From the NCBI GenBank assembly GCA_963377175.1, contig CAUJNA010001236.1, positions 879,196-943,195 on the forward strand: a DNA stretch of 64,000 nt. Direction: 5' to 3'. Below, one piece after another: positions 35,155 through 44,859 of this stretch. Numbering within the stretch: position 1 is the stretch's first letter; each line of letters opens with the position of its first letter. Position numbers and translations under genes: made by a program. The notes beneath the pieces are model-generated. The model searched no databases. It was not told where the DNA came from and saw only the letters and a program-made list of their open reading frames with translations. Origin of the DNA: Effrenium voratum (lineage: Eukaryota; Sar; Dinophyceae; Suessiales; Symbiodiniaceae).

Positions 35155-37611
35155 TCAAGCGGCCTCGGCTGTCTCGGCAGCTTCGGCAGCCTCAAGCTCC
35201 TTGAGGGCGTCCTGCAAAGTGAATGGGTTGTGAAATTGAAAAGCGATCATTCGATTCGATGCGCACGAAACTGTCGCGATGGCCCAAGTCAATCTTTTTT
35301 CACACCAGTGAAGCAATGTTCCCCAAACAAAAGGGCCAACGATGCAACTCTACTTGTCCGGCTTTCAATCAAACGAGAAGCTTGGTCCTGGAAATTTGCC
35401 ACGAGTTCCTGCTTAGTGCATGTAGCAGCGTCTGCCAGAACATGAGCAGCACCATCCAGAAACGAAGAACAGCTCCACAAACGACTGCACCGCCGCATCT
35501 CCACTTCGTCAGTGGCAGGGTTCGACATGACCCCCGAAAAACAAACTTCAAGCGGCTATAAGCCAAGCACAGCAGCCTCGCACAGCGCAGTTTGCGCAGG
35601 AAACGTCGCAAAAACAGGGCAATTTCAGGTACGGCTTTGCACGTATATTTTACGTAAAAACACGGGCATGCGTGCACGGGTACGCACGGGATATGCACGG
35701 GCTGAGCACGGGGTACGCACGGGTACGGCTTTGCACGGCCATGCTGAATACGGGAAATCACACGCCGGGTATGGGGAATCACGCGCTTGGTATGGGAATA
35801 ATCACGCTAGTACGGCCATACCCTGCCCAAAAACACCATTTAGACTCAGAAATTGCAATTTGCAGCGCGACAAGCCGTTGTATTGCAAATCGATACCTGC
35901 ATTTTTCCCAGAACTGCTTTCAATCTTTGAAACGCTGGACAAAAACCCAGAGCTTGGTTCCAGCTAAGGTCGGCCACTCCTGGCTGCCGTGGCTGGATCC
36001 ACAGGGACGGCAATCTCGGGGAGCACTGCTTGCCACTCAGGCGGCAAGTTGAGGGTGAGGCCGCCTCTCAAATAGCTGCACACTTCTAAAAGTCTGGCCT
36101 CTGGCCAATCAGTCCACTCCAATGCTTGGAACACAGCAGGCCCAAAAGGGGCAGGATCAGGAACCTCAGGTTTGCCTTGCCCATGTTGCCGCAAGCGGGT
36201 CAGACTTTGTAGAAGGCGTTGCCCGAATTTGACTGGATAAATCCTGAAACGGAAGTTGGCTCAAAAAGGCATAAAAACAACCTCTCTGATGGTGCATTTT
36301 TTTGAATGGGGCAAACGGGAAAGAAAATTCACACCCAAAGGCGCTCACACGCAATGCCCAAACATGTAACGTAGCCCAGACGCTGGCTTCGCTTGAGCCC
36401 CGAAAGGCCAACAAAGCGCTTGTGCCCGGCGCGATCCGTGTAGGATTTTGTGTACTGCGGGCGCGGTTGCCCTTGCTGAGACCGTTTGTACCTCCCCTTG
36501 TTCACAACTTCGCTGAAGCGATTGTTAGAGAAGGCGATCTGCCTCTTAGGAGACGGAGCTCCCCAGTGGCCCATCCACCACTTGATGACCCACACCTCAA
36601 ACAAAAGCTGAAAGCAAATGCAAAAGAAAACTTCTTTCAACAATCCTTTTCCCGAAGCAGCAAGTTCAAGAAGACATTTCTCAAAACAGTGCTTTTTGGC
36701 ACAGGCCACCCCTGACTGGACAACACTGAAAATGCCGCAGGGTGGCTCTGGTTTGGGTAAAGAAGGCGTCTGCCCTTGGGTGCCATCGAAGTACTGAAGA
36801 TGACGGTTGTTCGAGAAAGTATGAGCCTCCTCGAGCAACACAAAGCCCGAGAAGGCATACCACCCTGAGCTGACAAGACTAGGGGACAAGATCGGTCCAC
36901 AGACAACGGCCCCGCACCCCACACTGTCACACTGCAGCCTCGAGGCCGTGATACGATGGAATTTGCAGAAACAATGTAACCCTTTGATGTGTCTCCCCAC
37001 GGACAGCATTCTGATCGCATCGATGTTGCTCTATTTAAGAGCACCCAGCTGCTACAAACCACTGCGCAAAGCAGAAAGTGGTTATCTTCTTCTGCGTGAA
37101 GCAGGCACCATATAGCCAGCCTCAGACGTGCAATTTGCAGGTTGCTTTCACCCAAACCAACTGTAGCTATCAGGTTGCTTGAACAAAGTAGGGGCTTTGC
37201 CCTCACGGCAAAAGAGCCAAGCGACGCAAAGCCAGACGGGCTCAACAAATCCATCGGATTAGTGTGACCAGGTCTGGCTTTCATGTACTCGATGTCCAGT
37301 CGAGCACCATATGTTCCAGAGGAAGCTATGGTCTTATAGCAGTTTGCCTCGCCCGCAAACATTTCAATATATCCAAACGCCTCCGGCAGGCAGCAGAATA
37401 GACCCATGACATGCAAAACTCGTAAAGCTGGTCACGCCTTGGACGGCGGCGGTGTTTGCGTCAGGGCCACAAGCACCACTGCCATAATGAACGCCTGAAG
37501 TGAGGCACACCCAAGTGAAATGTTTCTCTATGCTTGCAACGCTTAGCCGTCCTTGGGCAAGCGAAGTTGGCCAAGGCGGTACACCAGCTTCGACATCGAT
37601 TCCGAGACCAT
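35155..37611 (-). CDS. C5-methyltransferase-like (FAG-motif) protein, multi-exon transposon cargo
   Basis: Exons in transcript order: 37611-37552 (ATG, MVSESMSKLVYRLGQLRLPK); 37494-37438; 37380-37226 (AFGYIEMFAGEANCYKTIAS .. NPMDLLSPSGF); 37120-36947 (LAIWCLLHAEEDNHFLLCAV, VCSSWVLLNRATSMRS); 36864-36774 (VVCLLGLCVARGGSYFLEQP SSSVLRW); 36595-36384 (VWVIKWWMGHWGAPSPKRQI, GHKRFVGLSGLKRSQ); 36243 to about 35990 (IYPVKFGQRLLQSLTRLRQH, FQALEWTDWPEARLLEV). All junction phases agree. Two further pieces, about 35520-35300 and the terminal exon 35211-35155 (DALKELEAAEAAETAEAA, stop), probably belong but are less certain. E-M-F-A-G, V-C-S-S-W and L-E-Q-P correspond in order to motifs I, IV and VI of C5 methyltransferases; the catalytic PPCQ is altered, so enzymatic activity is doubtful. 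Donors are GA, GC and GT types. Confidence 0.6.
35655..35815 (+). repeat. Degenerate CACGGG(TACG) minisatellite
   Basis: Irregular repeats of GCACGGG(TAC)G in 35655-35745, then AATCACGCxxGGTATGGG variants to 35815. It lies in an intron or between exons of the methyltransferase-like gene. A short related stretch (GCACGGGCTTGCACGGG) is at 41821-41840 near the right end of the same element. Confidence 0.6.
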
Positions 37612-39342
37612 GGCTACAGCTGGCTGAAGACTTGCTGCTGCAAGTTGAGGGGAGGGCGTGAAAATAACATGGGCAAGTCTTTAGTTACCTTGGTGTGAGG
37701 GAACTGAAGCGTACTACGCGATGTGCTTGCCACCTTGTTGCGTTGCAAATGCAAACAAAATGCGGTTTGGGGAACCTGGTAAAAAAAACAAAAGGCTGCA
37801 ATCAGCGGCGAAATGATCTCATATCGGATCCGTGGCACCGATTGCATTGGTTTGACTTTGACTGTGTGACTAAAATCCAAAGCAGCTGGTTGACCGTTTT
37901 AGGGGTAGACCAACAACGCATCCCTGAGCGCAAAGGAGGTTTCTTCAGAGCTTTCTTGTGGCACCCGTAAAGCCGAACATGCAATTCGCAAGCTTGATGC
38001 GTCAATCACTGCAAAAGCAAAATTTGATCAATGGCTTGGCTCGATCAGCAACGACCGTGCCTGGAGGGACAATTGGGGCAAAGCGGAGAGCCACAGATCC
38101 GCGCTTTCTCTTGACCATGGGCCTGCGCGTTGAGGTTTTCGAAGTAAGTGAGGGCAGGCGTGTGCAAGATTGGACAATAAAACAAAGACAACTGCATTTT
38201 GAGTGTTTTGGGGACTCCGACACCACCATCCTGCAAGTGAAGGGCTGCAATTGGTTGTGGAGGAGAGCCTTTTCGCAAGGAGCTTCCCTATTGAAACTAC
38301 AATGAGAAGGGTAGAGAAATGTTTGAAAAGCTTGGCTGTGTGAAAGGGTGAGGGGCCTTGGCAGGGTGGGAAAAATCCACAAATTCAAGAAGAAACCAAG
38401 TGTTGGGTCATTGACTGTAGAAGCCCCGCCGAACGAATGCCTGCTTAGTGGTTCCTGCTTGGCGAGCTCCCCGCCTGCAATGATCTCCAAGCCAAAATCA
38501 CCAGCCCAGTACCTGCCAAAAAAGGCTTACAGGCAAGCGTCCCGTTTGCGAAATGTCCGGCCTTGAGGTAGATGTGGCCTTCCTGAAGAAGACGGCGGTG
38601 AAGCTGTCGGACCTGCCGAACAAGAATGCCGCGCACGTGTCTTGGTTTGCGCATGCCATTCGGACACAATAGAATTCATTAGATGGAAAGTTAGAAAGAC
38701 ACAGCCCTATCAATTCGATACGTATTCTATGCAAATTGTTTGCGCTGCGATGGCGCGCCTTGCAAGAGTTTCTGTGTTCGGGATGCTTGCGACACTCGCA
38801 ACAGTTTTGCGCAGCCTTCGCAAGCCTCGCGAAGGCTGCGCAAAATCTGTTGCGAGTTTGACACATTTTTCTGTTAAGAGCATGTCGCAGAAACCCTGGC
38901 CCTTCGAGTTGCAACTTCGGCTGGTCGGCCTAGTGCTGGCCGTGCCCTCCATCATGCGCTGTGTTGGCACACATTCAGCACCTGCCACGCAAGTTGCACA
39001 CATTCGCTCTTTCTGCCAATCGCTTGGTATGCCAAAGTCAGCTTCCACTGGCAAATTCAGACACGGCAAGCACTTTCTCTCCCCAATGGCACCAGAATGC
39101 GATACGACAGAATGCACTTGTTGCTGCACGCTGCTCAATACAATTGATTGAGATGCGCAAGTCTCCGGATCATCCGTTTCGTTCTGGGGTGCGACTATGG
39201 TTTCAAAACAAAACCACCTCAAACAAGAAACCTGCAGCAACATTGCCAAAATTGGGCTGCGTTTGCCCTTCCGAGTCTATTCTGAAGGTGTGGCAGGCAG
39301 TGCCCTTTGGTCCCACCTTGAAAGCGCTACCTGGCAACATGC
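37612..39342. other. Transposon interior with weak exons on both strands
   Basis: Possible minus-strand exons lie at about 38130-38010 (RPMVKRKRGSVALRFAPIVP) and about 39060-38980 (SDWQKERMCATCVA, or another frame), which could be 3' exons of the orphan gene upstream. A GCGAAGGCTGCGCAA palindrome (TTGCGCAGCCTTCGCAAG/CGAAGGCTGCGCAA) sits at 38806-38842. Nothing else is supported. Confidence 0.35.
38532..38672 (+). CDS. Small plus-strand terminal exon inside the transposon
   Basis: After the acceptor CTTACAG| the frame reads KRPVCEMSGLEVDVAFLKKT, continues NAAHVSWFAHAI and stops at TAG 38670. An ATG at 38553 would give a 39-residue peptide. Composition is convincingly protein-like, but the opposite strand is also open with LHRRLLQEGHIYLKAG, so the strand is uncertain. 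It would be the only plus-strand coding piece of the element. Confidence 0.3.
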   Translation, partial: GKRPVCEMSGLEVDVAFLKKTAVKLSDLPNKNAAHVSWFAHAIRTQ

Positions 39343-41060
39343 CTTGAGCTGGGATGCGTATTGATTCATGGCCTCACACTTGCAATCCGCAGGCGTGAAG
39401 AGACTTGGGTCAACCTTGAAGGTCTCCAGGAACTTTTGCACCTGTGGGCATTCCCCAAACCCAGATTGGGCAACATGTGTTTGAATGAAGAAGCCAACGT
39501 GCAGGCCAGGCACCCATAGATCTGCCAGCTTGATGTTGGCCGCAATCATCGAAGTGGGAACTGCAAATTGCTGAACCTCACAAAACTTGTTCCCCTTGAT
39601 CCTGATTTTCACACCCACCTTGTTTGTGCGCCAGTAAATGTTCAGGGCGAACTTGCCGTCAGCCCAAGAGCGGACAAAGGAGCCACCCACCCCAGGCAAG
39701 GCGTCAAAAACTTGCTGAACAATTCTCTGGTTGTCTTCATCGGTTGGTGGGCCAAGCAGAGGCTCAATGCGGTCGATCTGAGGCTCAGGGCGCTCGCTGT
39801 GCTCAGTTCCCTCAGCGCGCTGCCTCTTGGCCAACGGCTGGGCCGGAGCAGAAGGGGAGGAATTTTCAGGGACAGCACCTTCATCCCCGTCAAGCTCACC
39901 ATCTCTTTGGTTCTTGCCCTTGGACCCCTTGGTTGCCTTCTTGGTGGGTTTCTTTTTTCCTTCACCCTGAGGTTTTTTGCTGGCTTTCAGAGCGAGCTGT
40001 TCTCTTCGTAGAAGCGGCTCCTCTCCATCATCAACCCCATTGAAAATGTTGTTCTCTAAAGCCTCCGTCGTGGGCGACGCGCTGGAGCTTCCCGGGTCCT
40101 GCGAGTAAGCTCTTGCTTCCCAAATCTTTCAAAAACGAACAGCAAGTACCTGGCCTCCCTGCTGTTGCTCTCAAGCACTTCAATCTTTGTAGCCTGGCAT
40201 ATGCCACTGGGGGTTGAAATTTGAATTGACAATCGCACTACTCAAGAAGAACTGTGAGTTCCAAACGTTCTTCGGTTTTCAGATGGGTGACCCACTGCGC
40301 ATGGGAAAGGGAGAAGGTTGAAGGTGAACCGTTTGTTTTTTGGCAGGTCACTTCTACGCTCGCCATTCGCGCCTGCTTGCCCTCAAGCTCCGCGGCCTGC
40401 CGGCGAGGTCAAGGGCAACTGGGCGCTTTAGCAAGGTGCCCGGCGATGAAGAAGGGACGGGCCCCATCCTTTTTGCCCCATACGTCTTGCCCCTCATCCC
40501 TTCAATGGCGGAAAGCTGGCGGGCAATTGCTGATTTCGGCTTCAAGCATGTATGAAGGTATCATCAACCTCAAGTTCCCTGTGTAACACGCCCATACCTT
40601 TTTAAAGGAGGGGTTAGAGATCCAAGCGACACGCCGAGCCAAGCCTTGGGCAAGGATGTGTCAGCGCCAACAGCTGAGTCCGAAAGCTGCAGCTTTTGCG
40701 CCTTGCAAGGGGTTGGCGGGAAGGTTCAGGCATTTTTTGCAAACGCAGAACGTCTCATGACTCAATCAACCTTGATCAAGAACGAGGCCTTCAGCGGGCG
40801 CTCGGCCTGCAAGGGCAGGGGTTCGAAGCAGACTTTTGTCATTCAACGTTGTGTTTCTCAATTGAAATCGGCATGGCCGGCCTGAAGCAGGGCGGAATGT
40901 GGCTCGCCTGACGTCTCAACCTGCCAGCGCGCATCAACTTCAAGCGCAGGCAAGCTCGACATTTCGAAGGTGGGACATGGTCGGTCAAGGTTCAACGCTT
41001 GCGCCTTCACCCGCTTTTCAAGGTCCGAGTCCACTTTCGACACGCATCGTTGGCAGGCTG
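39343..41060 (-). CDS. Orphan multi-exon protein, transposon cargo
   Basis: The main exon is 40098-39343 (252 codons, CGCAG| acceptor, GC-type donor AAG|GCATGT). It starts with an acidic/Ser-rich region (VDDGEEPLLRREQLALKAS), then a Lys-rich linker (KKPQGEGKKKPTKKATKGSK), then a globular part (IVQQVFDALPGVGGSFVRSW, FALNIYWRTNKVGVKIRIKG, LADLWVPGLHVGFFIQTHV). Likely upstream exons are about 41060-40915 (SKVDSDLEKRVKAQALNLDR), 40806-40771 (AERPLKASFLIK, GT donor), 40686-40598 (LSDSAVGADTSLPKAWLGV, GT donor) and 40396-40352 (AAELEGKQARMASVE, GT donor). A candidate exon at 40193-40150 does not fit the phase and stays doubtful. I recognise no family; 3' exons may follow below 39.3 kb. Confidence 0.45.
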
Positions 41061-41914
41061 AGGCTGATGTTATCAACCCTCCGCAGGCAGGGCGGAATCT
41101 CTTTGCTGCTGCCAACCAGTTGGGACGCTTTGACAGCGTATGCCAACGCTGTTCTTTTGCTGTTTGGCAGGTTGACGCACCAGCTGCACACAGGATGGCC
41201 AAGGCAAGATAATTGTTTGAAGCCTCACTTTGCAAGTCCTCTTGCGTTGGTGGCTCTGTTTGCAGGCCGTAGAAGCCCTTGCAGACCCACAGGCTTGTTG
41301 ACACGTGTTTGAGCCCTTGGCGCGCATGCCCTGGCAGGTCCGCAACGAAAATAATTGCTGCTGCAAGCGCCAGTCAAGAACTGTCGCTCCCACCAAAACA
41401 TGGGGTCGAGAACGGTACCTGTTTTGAGCGTTGGCTGAAAGTACAGGGGGCCCTTCTGCCCGACCAGGGTTTTTTTGGAAATGCTCCCGGGAAAAAACAC
41501 ATGCCTTGCGCTTTATAGGCCCTATTTAGGATTTCTTTTGCAACCAAGCAAATTTTCCCGCTTGGCTTGCGGGCGCCTGGTTTTAAAACAGCTCAAAAAT
41601 CAAAGAAGGCCCAAGGCAACGCGTAGAATGGGTTCACCCCTCCCCCCCAACCAAGAGCGGCATGCGCTCAAACCTTGGTGACAGCCTTTCGTGCAGCATT
41701 CTTTTGCAAATGCTAAAAGCTGCACATGTGTGTCGCTTGCGGCTGCCTGAAAACACTTGCACGAACGCTACCTGAGCTTGCGCAGTCTTCTGTCTAGTTG
41801 CGCCCACGCAAGGTGGCCCCAGCACGGGCTTGCACGGGTAGCACGGCAAAAAACGCGACAGTGTTGCAATTGTCATCTGAGGTGCGAATAATGCATCTTT
41901 TTTTGAAAGCGTGA
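41061..41914. other. Transposon right subterminal region, no supported gene
   Basis: Contains some minus-strand open frames (41073-41396, 41634-41948) without clear exon boundaries; first exons of the orphan gene could be here. A GCACGGG repeat is at 41821-41840. Confidence 0.35.
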
Positions 41915-41941
41915 TTATTGTGCCCCTTTGCAGGCTGCAGG
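41915..41941 (-). repeat. Right terminal inverted repeat of the 14.7-kb transposon
   Basis: Ends GGCTGCAGG at 41941, the reverse complement of the first nine bases of the left end, with TTATTGT as inner match. The TT at 41942-41943 is the second copy of the target duplication. Confidence 0.7.
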
Positions 41942-44802
41942 TTTTCAATGTTCTTCAATTGCTTTCATGCGTGCGGTCGGGGAAGCAGAGGCATACTTTG
42001 GTGACGTGCGGACTTTGGTTGGAATGGTGCATTTGTCCTACGAGTTTAAATTGCTTCAAAGTCATTTTCGTAAAGTGTCTAGATGTGTCCCCGCATGAGG
42101 CAGCTTGAGGTATCACTCCAACCATCCAACCAAAGACAGTTTGACTCAAACGGATCTGGCTTGTCAGTGCCAGTCGGGCCGACATGGTATATATACTGTC
42201 GGGGTCCGACGGGGCCCGACATAGCCATGTCGGGGCCCGACGTGGCCAGGTCGGGCCCCAGCCCCTTCATGGCCAGTCGGCCTTCAGCCACCCAGGGCGT
42301 AGAAAACTGAAGCACTTCCCGCTGGAAAGCCAATGATGCTTTGACGTCAACGCAGCCGCCGTGCTATCGGGGCCCGACCGTCGTCGGCCGGTCGGGGCCC
42401 GACTACTCCGACCGGGCCCCGACTGCCGTCGGCCGGTTGAGGCCCGACTGCCCCGACCGGGGGCCTGACAGTCGGGGCCCGACCGTCGTCGGCCGGTCGG
42501 GGCCCGACTGCCCGACCGGGCCCTGACAGTCGGGGCCCGACCGTCGTCGGCGTGGGGCCCGACTGCCCGACCGGGCCCTGACATGTCGGGGCCCGACCGT
42601 CGTCGGCCAGTCGCGCCCCGACCGGGCCCTGACATTCGGGGCCCGACCGGCGTCGTCCGACTGCCCCGACCGGGCCCTGTGGCCCGACATGGTTCACAGC
42701 CATTCACAGCCTGGAGTAGGAAAAAACAAGTTGATTTCCTGTTGAATTTCCTGGCGATCCCGTTTTTCTGGCGAACGACAGGAGGGCGAGCGCAACTTCG
42801 CAAAGCTTTCACAGGGGGGGGTGTGCGTGCGTGAGGCCTACGCCACAGGCGCAAACAAAGGCACCACGCACGTGGGTGATTGTGGGTGTGTCTTTTTTGT
42901 TTTGTGTCCTTTTTGGATCTTTTTGGGCTCAACAAAGAACCGCCATTTGTTGGGAACCCCCATTCTCAAGGCACACCCATGTTTACTTTGGGAGTGGATG
43001 AACACCGCATTCATCCATCTTTCGCGGCCGGCCATGATGGCGGCAAGTTTGGGCAAAGTAAGCCGGGGGATGCCAGACACTGCGTCCAGATGCATGGCGA
43101 AGGGGCGCGGGGCAAAAATCAGGCATCGTGAAAAGCTGACCCATGTCAGCTGAAATTGCAGATTGCTTCGTTTCAGAAAGCTTCACAAGCGCTCCATGAA
43201 CTGGATTATGGGTCGGCGCCGAATGGAAAGTTCATTGCTCAGGGAGAAGCGACCAATGATGCCTGAGCTGTGCTAAGTGTCGGGTTGCATCGTTCGAGCA
43301 CTGAACACGATTTCCCTATGTTTTCCTATAGTCGGTTGTCCCATTGTTCCTTCAAAACAAAGGTGAAAACGCGTAGCCTCAAGGAAGACACCAGTGCGTC
43401 CTGCTTGACCGTGTTGGCGCCCCAAGTCCGGCATGTTTGGGAGCTTTCAGTCCGGGCCGCAGCTCGGCCCCGTGAAAAGTCGGCTACGTTTCGAGGATTC
43501 GAGGACTATGTTTTTTTGGCAGCGGTTACCTGTGAGGATAGTTGTTTTGTGGCTGCCTGATGCTTCCAACGCTTGCAATGTCTGTTGCTCGGGGGCACGC
43601 GTAAGAGCAGTCCACATGTTCAAGCTGATGGAGAATGGGAGATAGTGGCTGACCATCTTGAGTTCTCAGGATGATCTACTGATTTGGCGTGCTGGCAGCT
43701 GAGCTCGCGCCAGAGCGATCGACATGTCAGACTTTGTTGTCACACGGCACGGCATGCCTGCCAGTCCAAGTGTTTGTCAATTGGCTTTGCAAGCTGTAGA
43801 CGTTTAGTCAGTTGCGAGCCCAGTTTCGTTGATAGCATGTTTGAACCTTTCGGGCATTGCTCAGATTTCATGTACTTCTGTAGAATGTTTAAGTCTCTGA
43901 GACCTGCAGAATGCAGTGTCAGAGTCAGCGTGTTCAATCAGTTGGTGGAAGACGACCTAAGACGTAGGCCCAGCATGGCCCAGCGAGGGCCAAAGATTCG
44001 AGCTCCACCGCGTTGAGCAAAAGGAATTCGGCAAGGGGGCGGTTTTCTGGCCACACATGTTATGGTAAGAACCACGCTAGATTGGTTGTTTACACTACTC
44101 TTTTTCTATGAAGCATGGACAAGCCTTTGCTAGATTGCAGTCTTCTAAGATGCTTCAGGCGTACCAGCCCCCAAACACAACCCCCGGTTTTCCGAGGAGG
44201 GTCTAAAATGAGAATGGGGTCTCACTACTCAAGTTCATTGCCTTTGGGGTCTACAATGCAAGTACCTAGGGGTTCCCTGTGATACCTGAGAGTATACATT
44301 TAGGATACATTTAGGATCCAGCAATCTGAAGGCAGGGCCCTCCCATTGGCTGTCATGGCTCCCTTCCCTCTTGTCGAATCAACATTCACGATTACTCAGG
44401 AGCTACCATGAGTGTGGTCTTGCAGAATATTAACGGTTAAGAGCAACGCTCGAGTCTTAAACATCTATTTGTCAAAATGTCAAAATCTGAGACTCAGTTG
44501 CCACGGATTGCCACGCCCAAAAGATCAGAACTGATCAAGGCACCAGCCGCGAGTCGACTACCCAGGACGGCAGGGGGTCCGCTGCGTGAATCGTGCTATT
44601 CCATGTTGGTTGGGCAGGGGGGGGGCGTGTCCCTCAAGTGCGGCGTACTTACGGGCCCCGCGCCCGCCAGTGCTTAAGCGCGCCGCTGCGTACTGGGGCG
44701 CGCAGGGGCGGGGCGTGTGTCCCTTAAGTACGCCGCACTTAAGGCTTCGGACCCCCCCCCCCTCCTGGATACCCAAGTCGCGGCTGGTGCCTTGATCAAA
44801 TT
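41942..44802. repeat. Giant inverted repeat, left arm, proximal part
   Basis: Matches 44803 to about 47550 in inverted orientation. Landmarks are 42890-43140 with 46440-46690, 43270-43560 with 46010-46300, 43684-43990 with 45600-45900, 44410-44580 with 45020-45190. Open frames here occur as mirror pairs in both arms and look non-coding. Confidence 0.94.
42201..42690. repeat. GC-rich palindromic minisatellite, main array
   Basis: About ten copies of a ~40-60 base unit containing TCGGGGCCCGACCG, GTCGTCGGCCGGTC and GACCGGGCCCTGACA, with unit-length variation. Long Arg/Gly/Pro frames on both strands are artefacts. Confidence 0.93.
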
Positions 44803-44859
44803 TGCTTCTTGGGCCGCGTCTGACGTGTGGTCTCCGGACGGGGGGGGGGGTCCGAGGCC
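44743..44859. repeat. Axis of the giant palindrome with C/G tracts
   Basis: GGCTTCGGACCCC at 44743-44755 and GGGGTCCGAGGCC at 44847-44859 flank about 90 bases of non-palindromic spacer. The spacer contains AAGTCGCGGCTGGTGCCTTG, a direct copy of sequence in the right arm (45049-45075) and inverted in the left arm (44535-44556). C/G homopolymers of 10-14 bases adjoin on both sides. Confidence 0.8.

Larger units (their letters stand above)
27260..41941. mobile_element. 14.7-kb DNA transposon with TIRs, 2-bp TT duplication and multi-gene cargo
   Basis: The element interrupts the left palindrome arm. Its ends are CCTGCAGCCCGC.. (27260) and ..GGCTGCAGG (41941), inverted with 9 identical terminal bases and further matches (ACAATAA at positions 21-27 of both ends). 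Flanks read CATGTT| and |TTTTCAATG; the uninterrupted right arm reads CATGTTTTCA (minus strand of about 47545-47560), so TT was duplicated. Genes on the minus strand are a DDE transposase-like gene near the left end (28280-30625), a W..GG/GWYTEE gene (31061-33727), a methyltransferase-like gene (35155-37611) and an orphan gene (39343-41060). A 2-bp duplication and the transposase motifs fit the CMC (EnSpm/Mirage/Plavaka) group, but this is inference. Confidence 0.75.

Noticed and set aside
42267..42935. Arg/Pro/Gly frames over the GGGCCCGAC array
   Set aside because: Repeat-derived; present in several frames on both strands.
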